DNA of 5,823 nucleotides from Emcibacter sp. (lineage in GTDB: Bacteria > Pseudomonadota > Alphaproteobacteria > Sphingomonadales > Emcibacteraceae), in contig JAKIUQ010000036.1 in NCBI GenBank assembly GCA_021647465.1, positions 1 through 5,823 of the forward strand. The letters run 5' to 3'. Made by a program: the position numbers and the translations under genes. Of the stretch, positions 1 to 5,013 are shown one piece after another (positions within the stretch are counted from its first letter, which is position 1; every line of letters begins with the position of its first letter). Below the pieces are notes generated by a model. That model saw only the letters and a list, made by a program, of their open reading frames with translations, was not told the origin of the DNA and made no database searches.

Positions 1-1
1 T

Positions 2-64
2 TACTCAAAAGCACAGGGGATGGGGAATTCCCCATCCCCTGTGAAACAGAAACAGGCAGCATAA
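2..64 (+). CDS. possible C-terminal tail of the IS transposase (orfB), partial
   Basis: The frame starting at base 2 is open to a TAA at 62-64, about 60 bases before the IS end, which is where orfB of an IS3 element could stop. It encodes only about 20 residues (beginning YSKAQGMGNSPSP), and most of them come from a palindrome. The catalytic DDE residues lie outside the window. The frame starting at base 1 is also open through this stretch, so the choice of frame is a guess based on position. Confidence 0.3.
   Translation, partial: YSKAQGMGNSPSPVKQKQAA
12..43. repeat. perfect 32-bp palindrome near the IS right end
   Basis: Bases 12-27 are perfectly complementary to 28-43, with a GGGGAATTCCCC centre and no mismatches. 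As RNA it would fold into a very stable GC-rich hairpin. On the plus strand it is followed by GAAACAG, with no U-tract. On the minus strand it is followed by GCTTTTGAG, a weak U-tract. It could therefore block transcription entering the IS from the right, or act as an RNA structure at the end of the transposase message. The structure is seen directly; the role is inferred. Confidence 0.85.
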
Positions 65-73
65 ATGACAACA

Positions 74-87
74 GGATACACCTTAAC
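74..87 (-). repeat. subterminal IS repeat, right end (14 bp)
   Basis: GGATACACCTTAAC is the exact reverse complement of GTTAAGGTGTATCC at 5728-5741. It lies 38 bases inside the right IS tip, against 29 bases inside the left tip of the other copy. A perfectly conserved internal repeat between imperfect tips suggests a transposase-binding site. Confidence 0.75.
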
Positions 88-101
88 TTCGCTGCCAAAC
101 T

Positions 102-1088
102 GTGCAGACAATCAGGACCACTTCACATGACCTTGACGATATGAAAGAGAAAATAACTGAGGCCCTCTCTGATACAGCCATTAACACCTTGGAAAAAAGA
201 CTGACTTCATACAGTGGGGAAAAAGAGTTAATTAAGTCTTTCAAAGAAATTCTCACAAAAATTTCTGAAAGTGATAATGAGGAAAATAAAAAACCACTAA
301 TCATTATCGTTGATGAATTAGACCGTTGTAAGCCATCCTATGCCGTTGCATTAATCGAAAAAGTTAAACATATTTTTTCAACGAAAAATGTGTTTTTTAT
401 CCTGGTTATGCATAAAGAACAGCTAATTGAGGCCCTGAAATGTGTTTATGGCCAAGGGTTAGATGCCTCTACTTATTTACAAAAATTCATCCATATTGAA
501 ACAACCCTCCCTAAAAAACAGGCCGCATCCAACATTAATTATAGCGATATTACCAAATATTGTGATCACCTGTATAAAGGTCACGCCTTAAATCAATATC
601 AACTACTAAATCAATCGCGTGGCCTTGATGATATAAAAATTATTGCAAATCATTTGAATTTGTCTTTAAGGCAGATGGAAAAAATATTTATTTTATTAAC
701 GCTATACCTCGGATCATTCCCCAATGATGCTTATATGGGTGACTTTCAGAGAAAACCCACCCCTTCCTCCTTAATAGTGTTGCTGACCGTAATAAAAGTT
801 ACAGAACCAATATTATATGCTGATCTCGCTAATAATAATGCAAATTACACAGATATTTATAAAAAATATCGCTTTTCTGAAATGGAAAAAAATAACTCAA
901 CATTTTATATACAGAAAATTATTTACTTTTTATTACTATCAAATACTGAGTTTTCAGGATTAGTTACTGACAATATGAATTCTAACGAAAGTGGAATACA
1001 TCAATGGGCTGCAGGATTAGGTGCAGATAGAAAAAACATTATTCCTAGCATTATAAGCAAACTAAATACATTCACACCATCCGTATAA
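102..1088 (+). CDS. KAP family P-loop NTPase, 5'-truncated by an IS insertion
   Basis: This is the C-terminal part of a KAP-family NTPase (STAND-type P-loop ATPases, some of which act in phage exclusion or anti-phage defence). The clearest signature is the Walker B stretch LIIIVDELDR at residues 66-75, preceded by charged helices and followed by a strand with FFILVMHKEQL (98-108) and the typical YLQKFIHIETTLP segment (125-137). No Walker A motif is present. The first eight codons, from a GTG at 102, lie inside the IS end, and genuine KAP sequence starts at about His9 (base 126). The N-terminal ATP-binding part is therefore missing and should lie on the far side of the IS. Stops at 66-68 and 84-86 close the frame upstream, and neither the GTG nor Met14 (base 141) has a convincing ribosome-binding site. 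The gene is very AT-rich (13 of 60 bases are G or C in 841-900), unlike the genes that follow. It is probably a non-functional remnant; a stable C-terminal fragment cannot be excluded. Confidence 0.85.
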   Translation: MQTIRTTSHDLDDMKEKITEALSDTAINTLEKRLTSYSGEKELIKSFKEILTKISESDNEENKKPLIIIVDELDRCKPSYAVALIEKVKHIFSTKNVFFILVMHKEQLIEALKCVYGQGLDASTYLQKFIHIETTLPKKQAASNINYSDITKYCDHLYKGHALNQYQLLNQSRGLDDIKIIANHLNLSLRQMEKIFILLTLYLGSFPNDAYMGDFQRKPTPSSLIVLLTVIKVTEPILYADLANNNANYTDIYKKYRFSEMEKNNSTFYIQKIIYFLLLSNTEFSGLVTDNMNSNESGIHQWAAGLGADRKNIIPSIISKLNTFTPSV

Positions 1089-1093
1089 ATACC

Positions 1094-1159
1094 CTAAACC
1101 CGCGTTTCCCGTTCCAACCTTAATTTATCCACCACGTCATAAATCAGGGTAAGTTCCTT
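1094..1159 (-). pseudogene. possible gene remnant (C-terminal fragment)
   Basis: Read on the minus strand, this short frame gives KELTLIYDVVDKLRLERETRV followed by a TAG stop at 1094-1096. It is a charged, helix-like tail with coding-like composition. It is closed upstream by a TGA at 1160-1162. The next open stretch upstream is in another frame (Met at 1203-1205, ending at 1164), as if a frameshift or decay separates them. I do not recognise the family. It lies just where base composition changes after the KAP gene, so it may mark the broken edge of the older resident DNA. It could equally be chance. Confidence 0.2.
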
Positions 1160-1227
1160 TCATTCATTGCCGCTGCCCCAAATGTAAAGCCACAGGAAAA
1201 ATCATGCAAATGGATAGCGGCCTGTCA

Positions 1228-1244
1228 AATCCCGTCAGGGGATT
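1228..1244 (-). terminator. weak hairpin downstream of the AsmA-like gene
   Basis: AATCCC (1228-1233) and GGGATT (1239-1244) form a 6-bp stem with a 5-base loop, 6 bases beyond the stop codon of the minus-strand gene. On the minus strand only TTT follows, so this is at best a weak intrinsic terminator for the phage-type operon. Confidence 0.3.
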
Positions 1245-1250
1245 AAACGG

Positions 1251-1949
1251 TTATTTAAAAAGATCGCCAAGTTTTTTCTTCACGTCTTTCAAGCCTTTAT
1301 TGAGCATATCCCTGGTCACAATTTTGCCAAGGCCCTTATTGATCGCGCCGAATACCGCCGTGCCAACTTCGCCTGCGGTGGCGCCTTTATCTTCTGTGCC
1401 GATATTTTTAAGATGTATGTCGGGCAGGGTCAGGGCCGCACCCTTTGCGCCCAAAAGATCGCTGGCCAATTTTACCTTGGTGCCGGTGATATAAATATGA
1501 TCGACGATAAATTTGGCGGAACTATCCTCAGACGCCTTAAGACCAAGGCTTTGGGCATAGGCCTCAATATTTTTTTGAATTTTGCCGATATTATTGCCCT
1601 TGGTACCGATTTCATAAATCAAATCCGCGCCGTCTATGCGAACCTCTTTGATACGAATGACATCCCGGGTCAGGGATTTCAAGTCAATCATCACAGACAT
1701 ATTGCCTAAATTAAAAGCATGATCGGACTTAAAGCCCGCCGGATTACCGATTTCCAATCCCGAGATCCCCGCACTGCCGCCCAGTAAAGAAACGCTGACC
1801 TTGTCAAGGGAAACATCAGCGCCCGTGGCCTTGGGCGCATAATCCAATATAGCCGTGCGAATGATCGTTTCTGATTGCGATGCGCCGTATATGACAATGC
1901 CCGCCACGATGAGTATAATGGCGATCAGGCCGATGAATATTTTCTTCAT
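1251..1949 (-). CDS. AsmA-like membrane-anchored protein
   Basis: A 232-residue protein with a short positive N-terminus (MKK) and one hydrophobic segment at about residues 4-22, then a soluble domain predicted to face the periplasm. Residues about 45-113 show the AsmA-like pattern: a DVSLDKVSVSLLGGSAGISG stretch, the hallmark IGNPAGF (67-73), LGNMSVMIDLKSL (81-93) and IRIKEVRIDGADLIYEI (98-114). AsmA-family proteins are associated with outer-membrane biogenesis and lipid transport. This member is much shorter than full-length AsmA (about 600 residues) and belongs with the small single-domain forms. The C-terminus (about 205-232) is rich in Lys and Gly. The start is supported by AAGGGG about 8 bases upstream of the ATG. 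It lies about 100 bases downstream of the holin on the same strand, so it may be read with the lysis genes. No promoter of its own was convincing. Its role in a phage context is unknown. Confidence 0.8.
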   Translation of the reverse strand: MKKIFIGLIAIILIVAGIVIYGASQSETIIRTAILDYAPKATGADVSLDKVSVSLLGGSAGISGLEIGNPAGFKSDHAFNLGNMSVMIDLKSLTRDVIRIKEVRIDGADLIYEIGTKGNNIGKIQKNIEAYAQSLGLKASEDSSAKFIVDHIYITGTKVKLASDLLGAKGAALTLPDIHLKNIGTEDKGATAGEVGTAVFGAINKGLGKIVTRDMLNKGLKDVKKKLGDLFK

Positions 1950-2048
1950 AATAATAACCCCTTTTCAAATTTTACATTAGTTACCCCCAGAGTTTCCCCT
2001 ATTGAGCGGCCTATTGCAACCATAAAGTAGATATGATCATTTGCGACA

Positions 2049-2459
2049 TTATTTACTGCGACCAGTCATTTTTTCAACACTGCGCAGGGTGCCAAGGCCA
2101 AGCAGAGCCAGCACCAGTTCCATCATATTGTCCGTGACAATTCCGGGCGGCGAAATGCCAAGGCCGCGAACGGCCACAATCCATTCGAACAAAGGATGCA
2201 ACAAAAAGGCCCATAAAAAACCAAGCCCGCAGACCCAGCCGATGAAGGGCCGCCAGCCCGCTACGAAAAGCGAGCGATGACCGGCCTCAACCCGATTTAT
2301 TTCCGCTTGCAGCAATTGTGGTTTCTGACGAATTTTTGCCATGAGGATGGCGGCCTGCGCCTTTTCCTCATCACTGGTAAAAAGCTGGTCAACCACATTA
2401 CCCACGGCCGATACCGCATCAATGGCCGGCCCACCGAATATCTTGGAAAATAGTCCCAT
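2049..2459 (-). CDS. phage holin, 3TM family (GTA_holin_3TM type)
   Basis: A 136-residue protein starting MGLFSKIFGGPAIDAV. The first 60 residues are amphipathic and charged. They are followed by the family hallmark AGHRSLFVAGWRPFIGW (59-75), a long hydrophobic stretch at about 70-96 and a second at about 111-124 ending LLGLGTLRSVEK. Holins of this family form inner-membrane lesions that let the endolysin reach the cell wall at the end of a phage or gene-transfer-agent cycle. The ATG at 2457-2459 is chosen over an in-frame ATG ten codons upstream because AAGGA lies 8 bases before it and because the upstream gene stops one base earlier (TAA-G-ATG). The longer reading (to 2489) would overlap the endolysin. 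The neighbour is a peptidase without a signal peptide, as expected for a holin-dependent lysis pair. Confidence 0.88.
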   Translation of the reverse strand: MGLFSKIFGGPAIDAVSAVGNVVDQLFTSDEEKAQAAILMAKIRQKPQLLQAEINRVEAGHRSLFVAGWRPFIGWVCGLGFLWAFLLHPLFEWIVAVRGLGISPPGIVTDNMMELVLALLGLGTLRSVEKMTGRSK

Positions 2460-2460
2460 C

Positions 2461-2919
2461 TTAAAATTCCTTATAATTTCTGCCGTCAAAAATCAGGCAG
2501 TCTTTTCGATTATTATTCGCCCTGTATGAGCAATGAACCCATCCGCTTTTCGGGTCATCCCGCTGATGAAATTCCAGAATCAATTGATCAAAATCCAGAT
2601 TATCCCTGATCCAGTCCGCAAGAGTGCGATTTCCTATCGTCGGAATTTCAAAATCTGCGGCTTGCCCCAGAATATGTTGCGACGTTGGTTTTGAGCCGGC
2701 CAGGCGGTTCACCTCCAAGGCGCGAAAGCCGCTGGACGGGCTGAAGGGAACGGCGAAATTTTGCCGCACCGGCTCCAGAATATGTTTGGCGAGCTGCGCT
2801 AACCCCTCAATCTCCCGCGCCTCAGGAATATTGGGGATGCCATGACGCAAGGCAATAGCACTGCGGGTCAGCTCCCAAAGGCTAAAATGCTCACTTATCC
2901 TATTATTTGTTTTTTTCAT
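2461..2919 (-). CDS. M15A-family peptidase, phage-type endolysin
   Basis: A 152-residue protein matching the peptidase M15A fold (PF08291), zinc peptidases that cut peptide cross-links in peptidoglycan. Visible landmarks are FSLWELTRS (12-20), SSGFRALEVNRLAG (62-75), the zinc-binding motif SQHILGQAADFEI (80-92, ligands His82 and Asp89), FDQLILEF (110-117, candidate catalytic Glu116) and WVHCSY (127-132, third zinc ligand His129). All expected catalytic residues are present, so the enzyme looks intact. No signal peptide or transmembrane segment is seen, so release probably depends on the adjacent holin. The start is fixed by AGGAG 8 bases upstream, and the stop lies one base before the holin start codon. 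A cell-wall remodelling role outside phage lysis is possible but less likely beside a holin. Confidence 0.88.
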   Translation of the reverse strand: MKKTNNRISEHFSLWELTRSAIALRHGIPNIPEAREIEGLAQLAKHILEPVRQNFAVPFSPSSGFRALEVNRLAGSKPTSQHILGQAADFEIPTIGNRTLADWIRDNLDFDQLILEFHQRDDPKSGWVHCSYRANNNRKDCLIFDGRNYKEF

Positions 2920-2927
2920 AGCAATAA

Positions 2928-2932
2928 CTCCT
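2928..2932 (-). promoter_or_regulatory. ribosome-binding site of the endolysin, overlapping the upstream stop codon
   Basis: On the minus strand the sequence reads TAGGAG. The TAG stop of the upstream gene (2931-2933) shares two bases with the AGGAG site, which sits 8 bases before the endolysin ATG. A ribosome finishing the upstream gene would be placed on this site, so the two genes are probably translationally coupled. Confidence 0.75.
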
Positions 2933-3566
2933 ATTCAACCCTATTGATGAGATGTGAAAAACCACTGTAAAGCGTCAAAGATACCTGAAGATGCCCCTTG
3001 GCCCAGCCTTTGCGCCTGCCCCATTTCCGGTCAACCGCGCTAAGAGACATTTCATCAATGATAATGTCCAATATCGGCCCTGCCTGAAGGCGCTCTTCTG
3101 TCATTCGGTCCATCCAGTCACAATAATGGTTTTTGATTTTTATCTCATATTCACTTTCGCTCTCAGGGACAAAACGGCTTGTTTGCACCGCAGCGTCTGT
3201 GAAATGTGATGTACGTATTCCTGTGCCATCCGTTATAATTTTTATAGCCCGCCTTATACGCTGAAAAGCCCATATTTGCTCACTATTCAGGATATTTTTT
3301 TTATCAAATAACACCAGAGGATCCGGCCTCAGTTTACCCTTGGTTTCGGGTGTCGGGCCAACATATGACGTCTGCGGAACACCTCCGTTCCCCCCTGCAG
3401 ATGGCAAAGAAAGCAATTTCTCCGCTTGGCGTTTCCGGCGACCTTTTCTGCGGGCTATTCTATTTTTTTTAAATGATTTGATCGTCATGTTTTCCTCGCA
3501 AGACCCTGCTATATTCACGATGGAATCTGCTCTGCCTATTTCTGTTTTATGTGGATCAACTGACAT
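2931..3566 (-). CDS. uncharacterised phage protein with LRPDPL segment and possible C-terminal HTH
   Basis: A 211-residue protein. The N-terminal 60 residues are disordered-looking, with a Lys/Arg block at 33-47 (KKNRIARRKGRRKRQ). Then comes KGKLRPDPLVLF (77-88), an LNSEQIWAFQRIRRAIKII stretch (93-111) and a C-terminal region at about 151-205 (RLQAGPILDIIIDE, then LSAVDRKWGRRKGWAKGHL) that looks like a helix-turn-helix. I recall similar proteins as hypothetical members of alphaproteobacterial prophages, sometimes near DUF6456-like proteins; this is memory and not a search. A DNA-binding regulator of the lysis genes is a plausible inference. Two starts compete. The ATG at 3566 has AGGGG 9 bases upstream. 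The ATG at 3488 (Met27) has GAGG 5 bases upstream and would fit better if the promoter proposed at 3582-3610 is real. The stop codon overlaps the endolysin ribosome-binding site. Confidence 0.75.
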   Translation of the reverse strand: MSVDPHKTEIGRADSIVNIAGSCEENMTIKSFKKNRIARRKGRRKRQAEKLLSLPSAGGNGGVPQTSYVGPTPETKGKLRPDPLVLFDKKNILNSEQIWAFQRIRRAIKIITDGTGIRTSHFTDAAVQTSRFVPESESEYEIKIKNHYCDWMDRMTEERLQAGPILDIIIDEMSLSAVDRKWGRRKGWAKGHLQVSLTLYSGFSHLINRVE

Positions 3567-3581
3567 TATATGTCACCCCTT

Positions 3582-3610
3582 ATAATATACCATTCCCTAT
3601 TGCCTGACGA
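3582..3610 (-). promoter_or_regulatory. candidate promoter for the minus-strand phage-type operon
   Basis: On the minus strand TCGTCA (3605-3610, 4 of 6 to the -35 consensus) is followed after 17 bases by TATTAT (3582-3587, 5 of 6 to the -10 consensus). Transcription would start near 3575. That removes the ribosome-binding site of the longest reading frame and favours the internal start at 3488. The position in front of the operon is right, but the -35 is weak. Confidence 0.35.
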
Positions 3611-3628
3611 CTCAGGCTTGCCTATAAT
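3600..3628 (+). promoter_or_regulatory. sigma-70 type promoter toward the small ORF and transporter
   Basis: TTGCCT (3600-3605, 4 of 6 to the -35 consensus) is followed after exactly 17 bases by a perfect TATAAT (3623-3628). Transcription would begin at about 3635, 26 bases before the possible small gene at 3661 and about 157 bases before the AI-2E transporter. This is the best promoter match in the window. Its -35 overlaps the -35 of the candidate minus-strand promoter. Confidence 0.6.
3602..3617. repeat. inverted repeat between divergent promoters, candidate operator
   Basis: GCCTGA (3602-3607) and TCAGGC (3612-3617) form perfect 6-bp arms around CGAC. The repeat lies between the -35 and -10 of the plus promoter and covers the -35 of the minus candidate, so a dimeric regulator bound here could control both directions. 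No regulator gene is evident other than the possible HTH protein next to it. The repeat is seen; the operator role is inferred. Confidence 0.4.
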
Positions 3629-3660
3629 AGGTATAAATAAGTATTAATCAAGGCCATTCA

Positions 3661-3765
3661 ATGAATATTATTATCGCATTTCCATTGATGATTGCATTTG
3701 CCGCCTCATGGGGCATAAAACATAGCTTGACCTTTCCCTTGCAAAGCAGGACAATTCAATCATAA
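3661..3765 (+). CDS. possible small hydrophobic peptide (34 aa)
   Basis: The reading frame MNIIIAFPLMIAFAASWGIK... runs from ATG at 3661 to TAA at 3763-3765. AAGG lies 7 bases before the ATG (3650-3653) and the promoter with a perfect -10 lies just upstream. Residues 2-18 are hydrophobic and could form one membrane segment; the tail (HSLTFPLQSRTIQS) is polar. It ends 26 bases before the AI-2E transporter on the same strand and would be the first cistron of that transcript. I recognise no family. It may be a small membrane protein, a translated leader or a chance frame. Confidence 0.4.
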   Translation: MNIIIAFPLMIAFAASWGIKHSLTFPLQSRTIQS

Positions 3766-3791
3766 ATTTAATAAAAAAGCGGGAGAGTATA

Positions 3792-4850
3792 ATGGGCGTT
3801 TTATCTTATGCGGGGGGATTGGGGTTAATCTCCCTGACAGTATATATTATGGTCATTGGCCGCGACCTTATGGTGCCCTTTATGATCAGTATTGTGATCT
3901 GGTATCTGATCAATATTCTGTCCGATTATTACCATAAAATCCCCATCGGCAAATGGCATATCCCAAAAATGGTAAGTTATATCGCATCGCTCTTGACCAT
4001 CGTTCTGATCTTAAATTTTCTTTTCGGCATGATCAGCAGCAATATCGTTGAAGTCCGGGAAGCCGCGCCGGTTTATCAGGAAAATTTCATCAAATTAACG
4101 GCAAAGGTTTTTGCCATGGTGGGCATTAAAGAAGAACCCAATTTTGCCCAGTTAATCCATCAAGTGAATTTAACCCCCTTCATCACCAATCTTGCGGGAA
4201 CGCTGGCCTCGCTTGCGGGCAGCGCCAGTCTGATTTTGATCTATGTATTATTTCTCATGCTGGAACAGAAATATTTCAACGTCAAGCTCAGCCGTTTGCT
4301 GGAAGGCTCGCAGCATCGCGAAACGGTATTTAATATTATTGAGCATATTTCCCGTGATGTGAAGACCTATATTGGCGTCAAAACATTCGTCAGCGCCCTG
4401 ACCGGCGGGGCCTGTTATATCGTGCTGGTCACGGTCGGGGTTAATAATGCCAGCTTCTGGGCCTTTTTTATCTTTCTGCTCAATTTTATTCCGACGGTTG
4501 GCTCCATGCTCGCGGTTTTATTTCCGGCGCTGCTGAGCCTCGTTCAATTTGATACCTTCACGCCCTTCCTGATCGTGATTTTCTCGCTGGTGGGCATTCA
4601 ATTGGTCATCGGAAATATTCTGGAGCCGAAATTAATGGGCAGCAGCCTGAACCTAAGCCCGCTTGTGGTCATGTTATCCCTGGCGGTATGGGGCAGTATC
4701 TGGGGCATTGCCGGCATGTTTTTAAGCGTGCCCTTCACTGTGATCCTCATGATCATCTTCTCCCAATTCCCCAAAACCAAACCCATCGCCATCCTGCTCT
4801 CCCAAGACGGCAACATCCGCCCCCGGGACAGTGTTATGGTGAAGGATTAA
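3792..4850 (+). CDS. AI-2E family transporter
   Basis: A 352-residue polytopic inner-membrane protein of the AI-2E transporter family (PF01594; includes TqsA and PerM-like proteins). Paired N-terminal membrane segments at about 4-22 and 26-43 and one at 62-82 are followed by a hydrophilic region (84-135) and then several C-terminal membrane segments. Family signatures are FLLNFIPTVGS (228-238), NILEPKLMG (275-283), LNLSPLVVMLSLAVWG (286-301) and IWGIAGMFLSVPFTV (303-317). The length is normal. Some members export autoinducer-2 and others exchange Na+ or Li+ for H+, so the substrate cannot be read from sequence. The start is supported by GGGAG at 3781-3785, 6 bases before the ATG. Transcription is probably from the promoter at 3600-3628, and it ends at the terminator at 4876-4909. 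G+C (31 of 60 in 4501-4560) matches the phage-type block and not the flanking defence-type genes. Confidence 0.93.
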   Translation: MGVLSYAGGLGLISLTVYIMVIGRDLMVPFMISIVIWYLINILSDYYHKIPIGKWHIPKMVSYIASLLTIVLILNFLFGMISSNIVEVREAAPVYQENFIKLTAKVFAMVGIKEEPNFAQLIHQVNLTPFITNLAGTLASLAGSASLILIYVLFLMLEQKYFNVKLSRLLEGSQHRETVFNIIEHISRDVKTYIGVKTFVSALTGGACYIVLVTVGVNNASFWAFFIFLLNFIPTVGSMLAVLFPALLSLVQFDTFTPFLIVIFSLVGIQLVIGNILEPKLMGSSLNLSPLVVMLSLAVWGSIWGIAGMFLSVPFTVILMIIFSQFPKTKPIAILLSQDGNIRPRDSVMVKD

Positions 4851-4875
4851 CATCACATGTTATTATCAAATGAAC

Positions 4876-4909
4876 AAAAAAAAGCTCACATCTAAATGCG
4901 AGCTTTTTT
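4876..4909. terminator. strong bidirectional intrinsic terminator
   Basis: GCTC (4884-4887) pairs with GAGC (4900-4903). CAT (4889-4891) and ATG (4896-4898) extend the stem to a CTAA loop. Eight A's precede the stem and six T's follow it. Read on the plus strand it terminates the transporter transcript 26 bases after its stop, with one A-C mismatch in the stem. Read on the minus strand the same position is a G-U pair and eight T's follow, so it also works in reverse. It insulates the transporter from the Abi-like gene. Confidence 0.88.
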
Positions 4910-5013
4910 ATTCTCTTAACGATGAGGGGAGGCTTACACCAACAATTCTCACGCGCTTTACTTAAATTACATTACCAGAGAATATATTTTTGTCAAGGTT
5001 TTAAGGACTCTAT

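Larger units (their letters stand above)
1..125 (+). mobile_element. right end of an IS3-family-like insertion sequence
   Basis: The segment ends with GGACCACTTCA at 115-125. Its reverse complement, TGAAGTGGTCC, matches 9 of 11 bases of the start of the IS at the far right of the window (TGAGCTGGTCC, 5699-5709). A second block, GGATACACCTTAAC at 74-87, is the exact reverse complement of 5728-5741 inside that other IS. Paired terminal and subterminal repeats show that 1-125 is the right end of the same kind of element, in the same orientation. The element ends in CA, as expected for IS3-type ends (5'-TG...CA-3'). A KAP NTPase reading frame begins directly at 126, so the insertion interrupts that gene. 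The family call rests on the orfA start seen in the other copy. No transposase domain is visible here. Confidence 0.8.

Noticed and set aside
12..43. Rho-independent terminator for the transposase on the plus strand
   Set aside because: The stem is excellent, but no U-tract follows on the plus strand (GAAACAG), so I annotate it as a palindrome only.
1168..1494. Plus-strand frame with a Cys-rich HCRCPKCKATGKI stretch, resembling a tiny zinc-binding or Com-like phage regulator
   Set aside because: The frame has no ribosome-binding site, its first ATG (1204) comes after the cysteines, and most of it is antisense to the well-supported AsmA-like gene. There are too few residues to claim a domain.
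2460..2489. Longer holin reading starting ten codons upstream (MTAEIIRNFK)
   Set aside because: It would overlap the endolysin end, while the downstream ATG has AAGGA at 8 bases and the one-base gap typical of coupled genes. The family normally begins with an MG-F-type start.
4957..4988. Promoter for the Abi-like gene (TTACTT and TATATT)
   Set aside because: The best pairing has a 19-base spacer and a poor -35. A promoter must exist after the terminator but I cannot place it with confidence.
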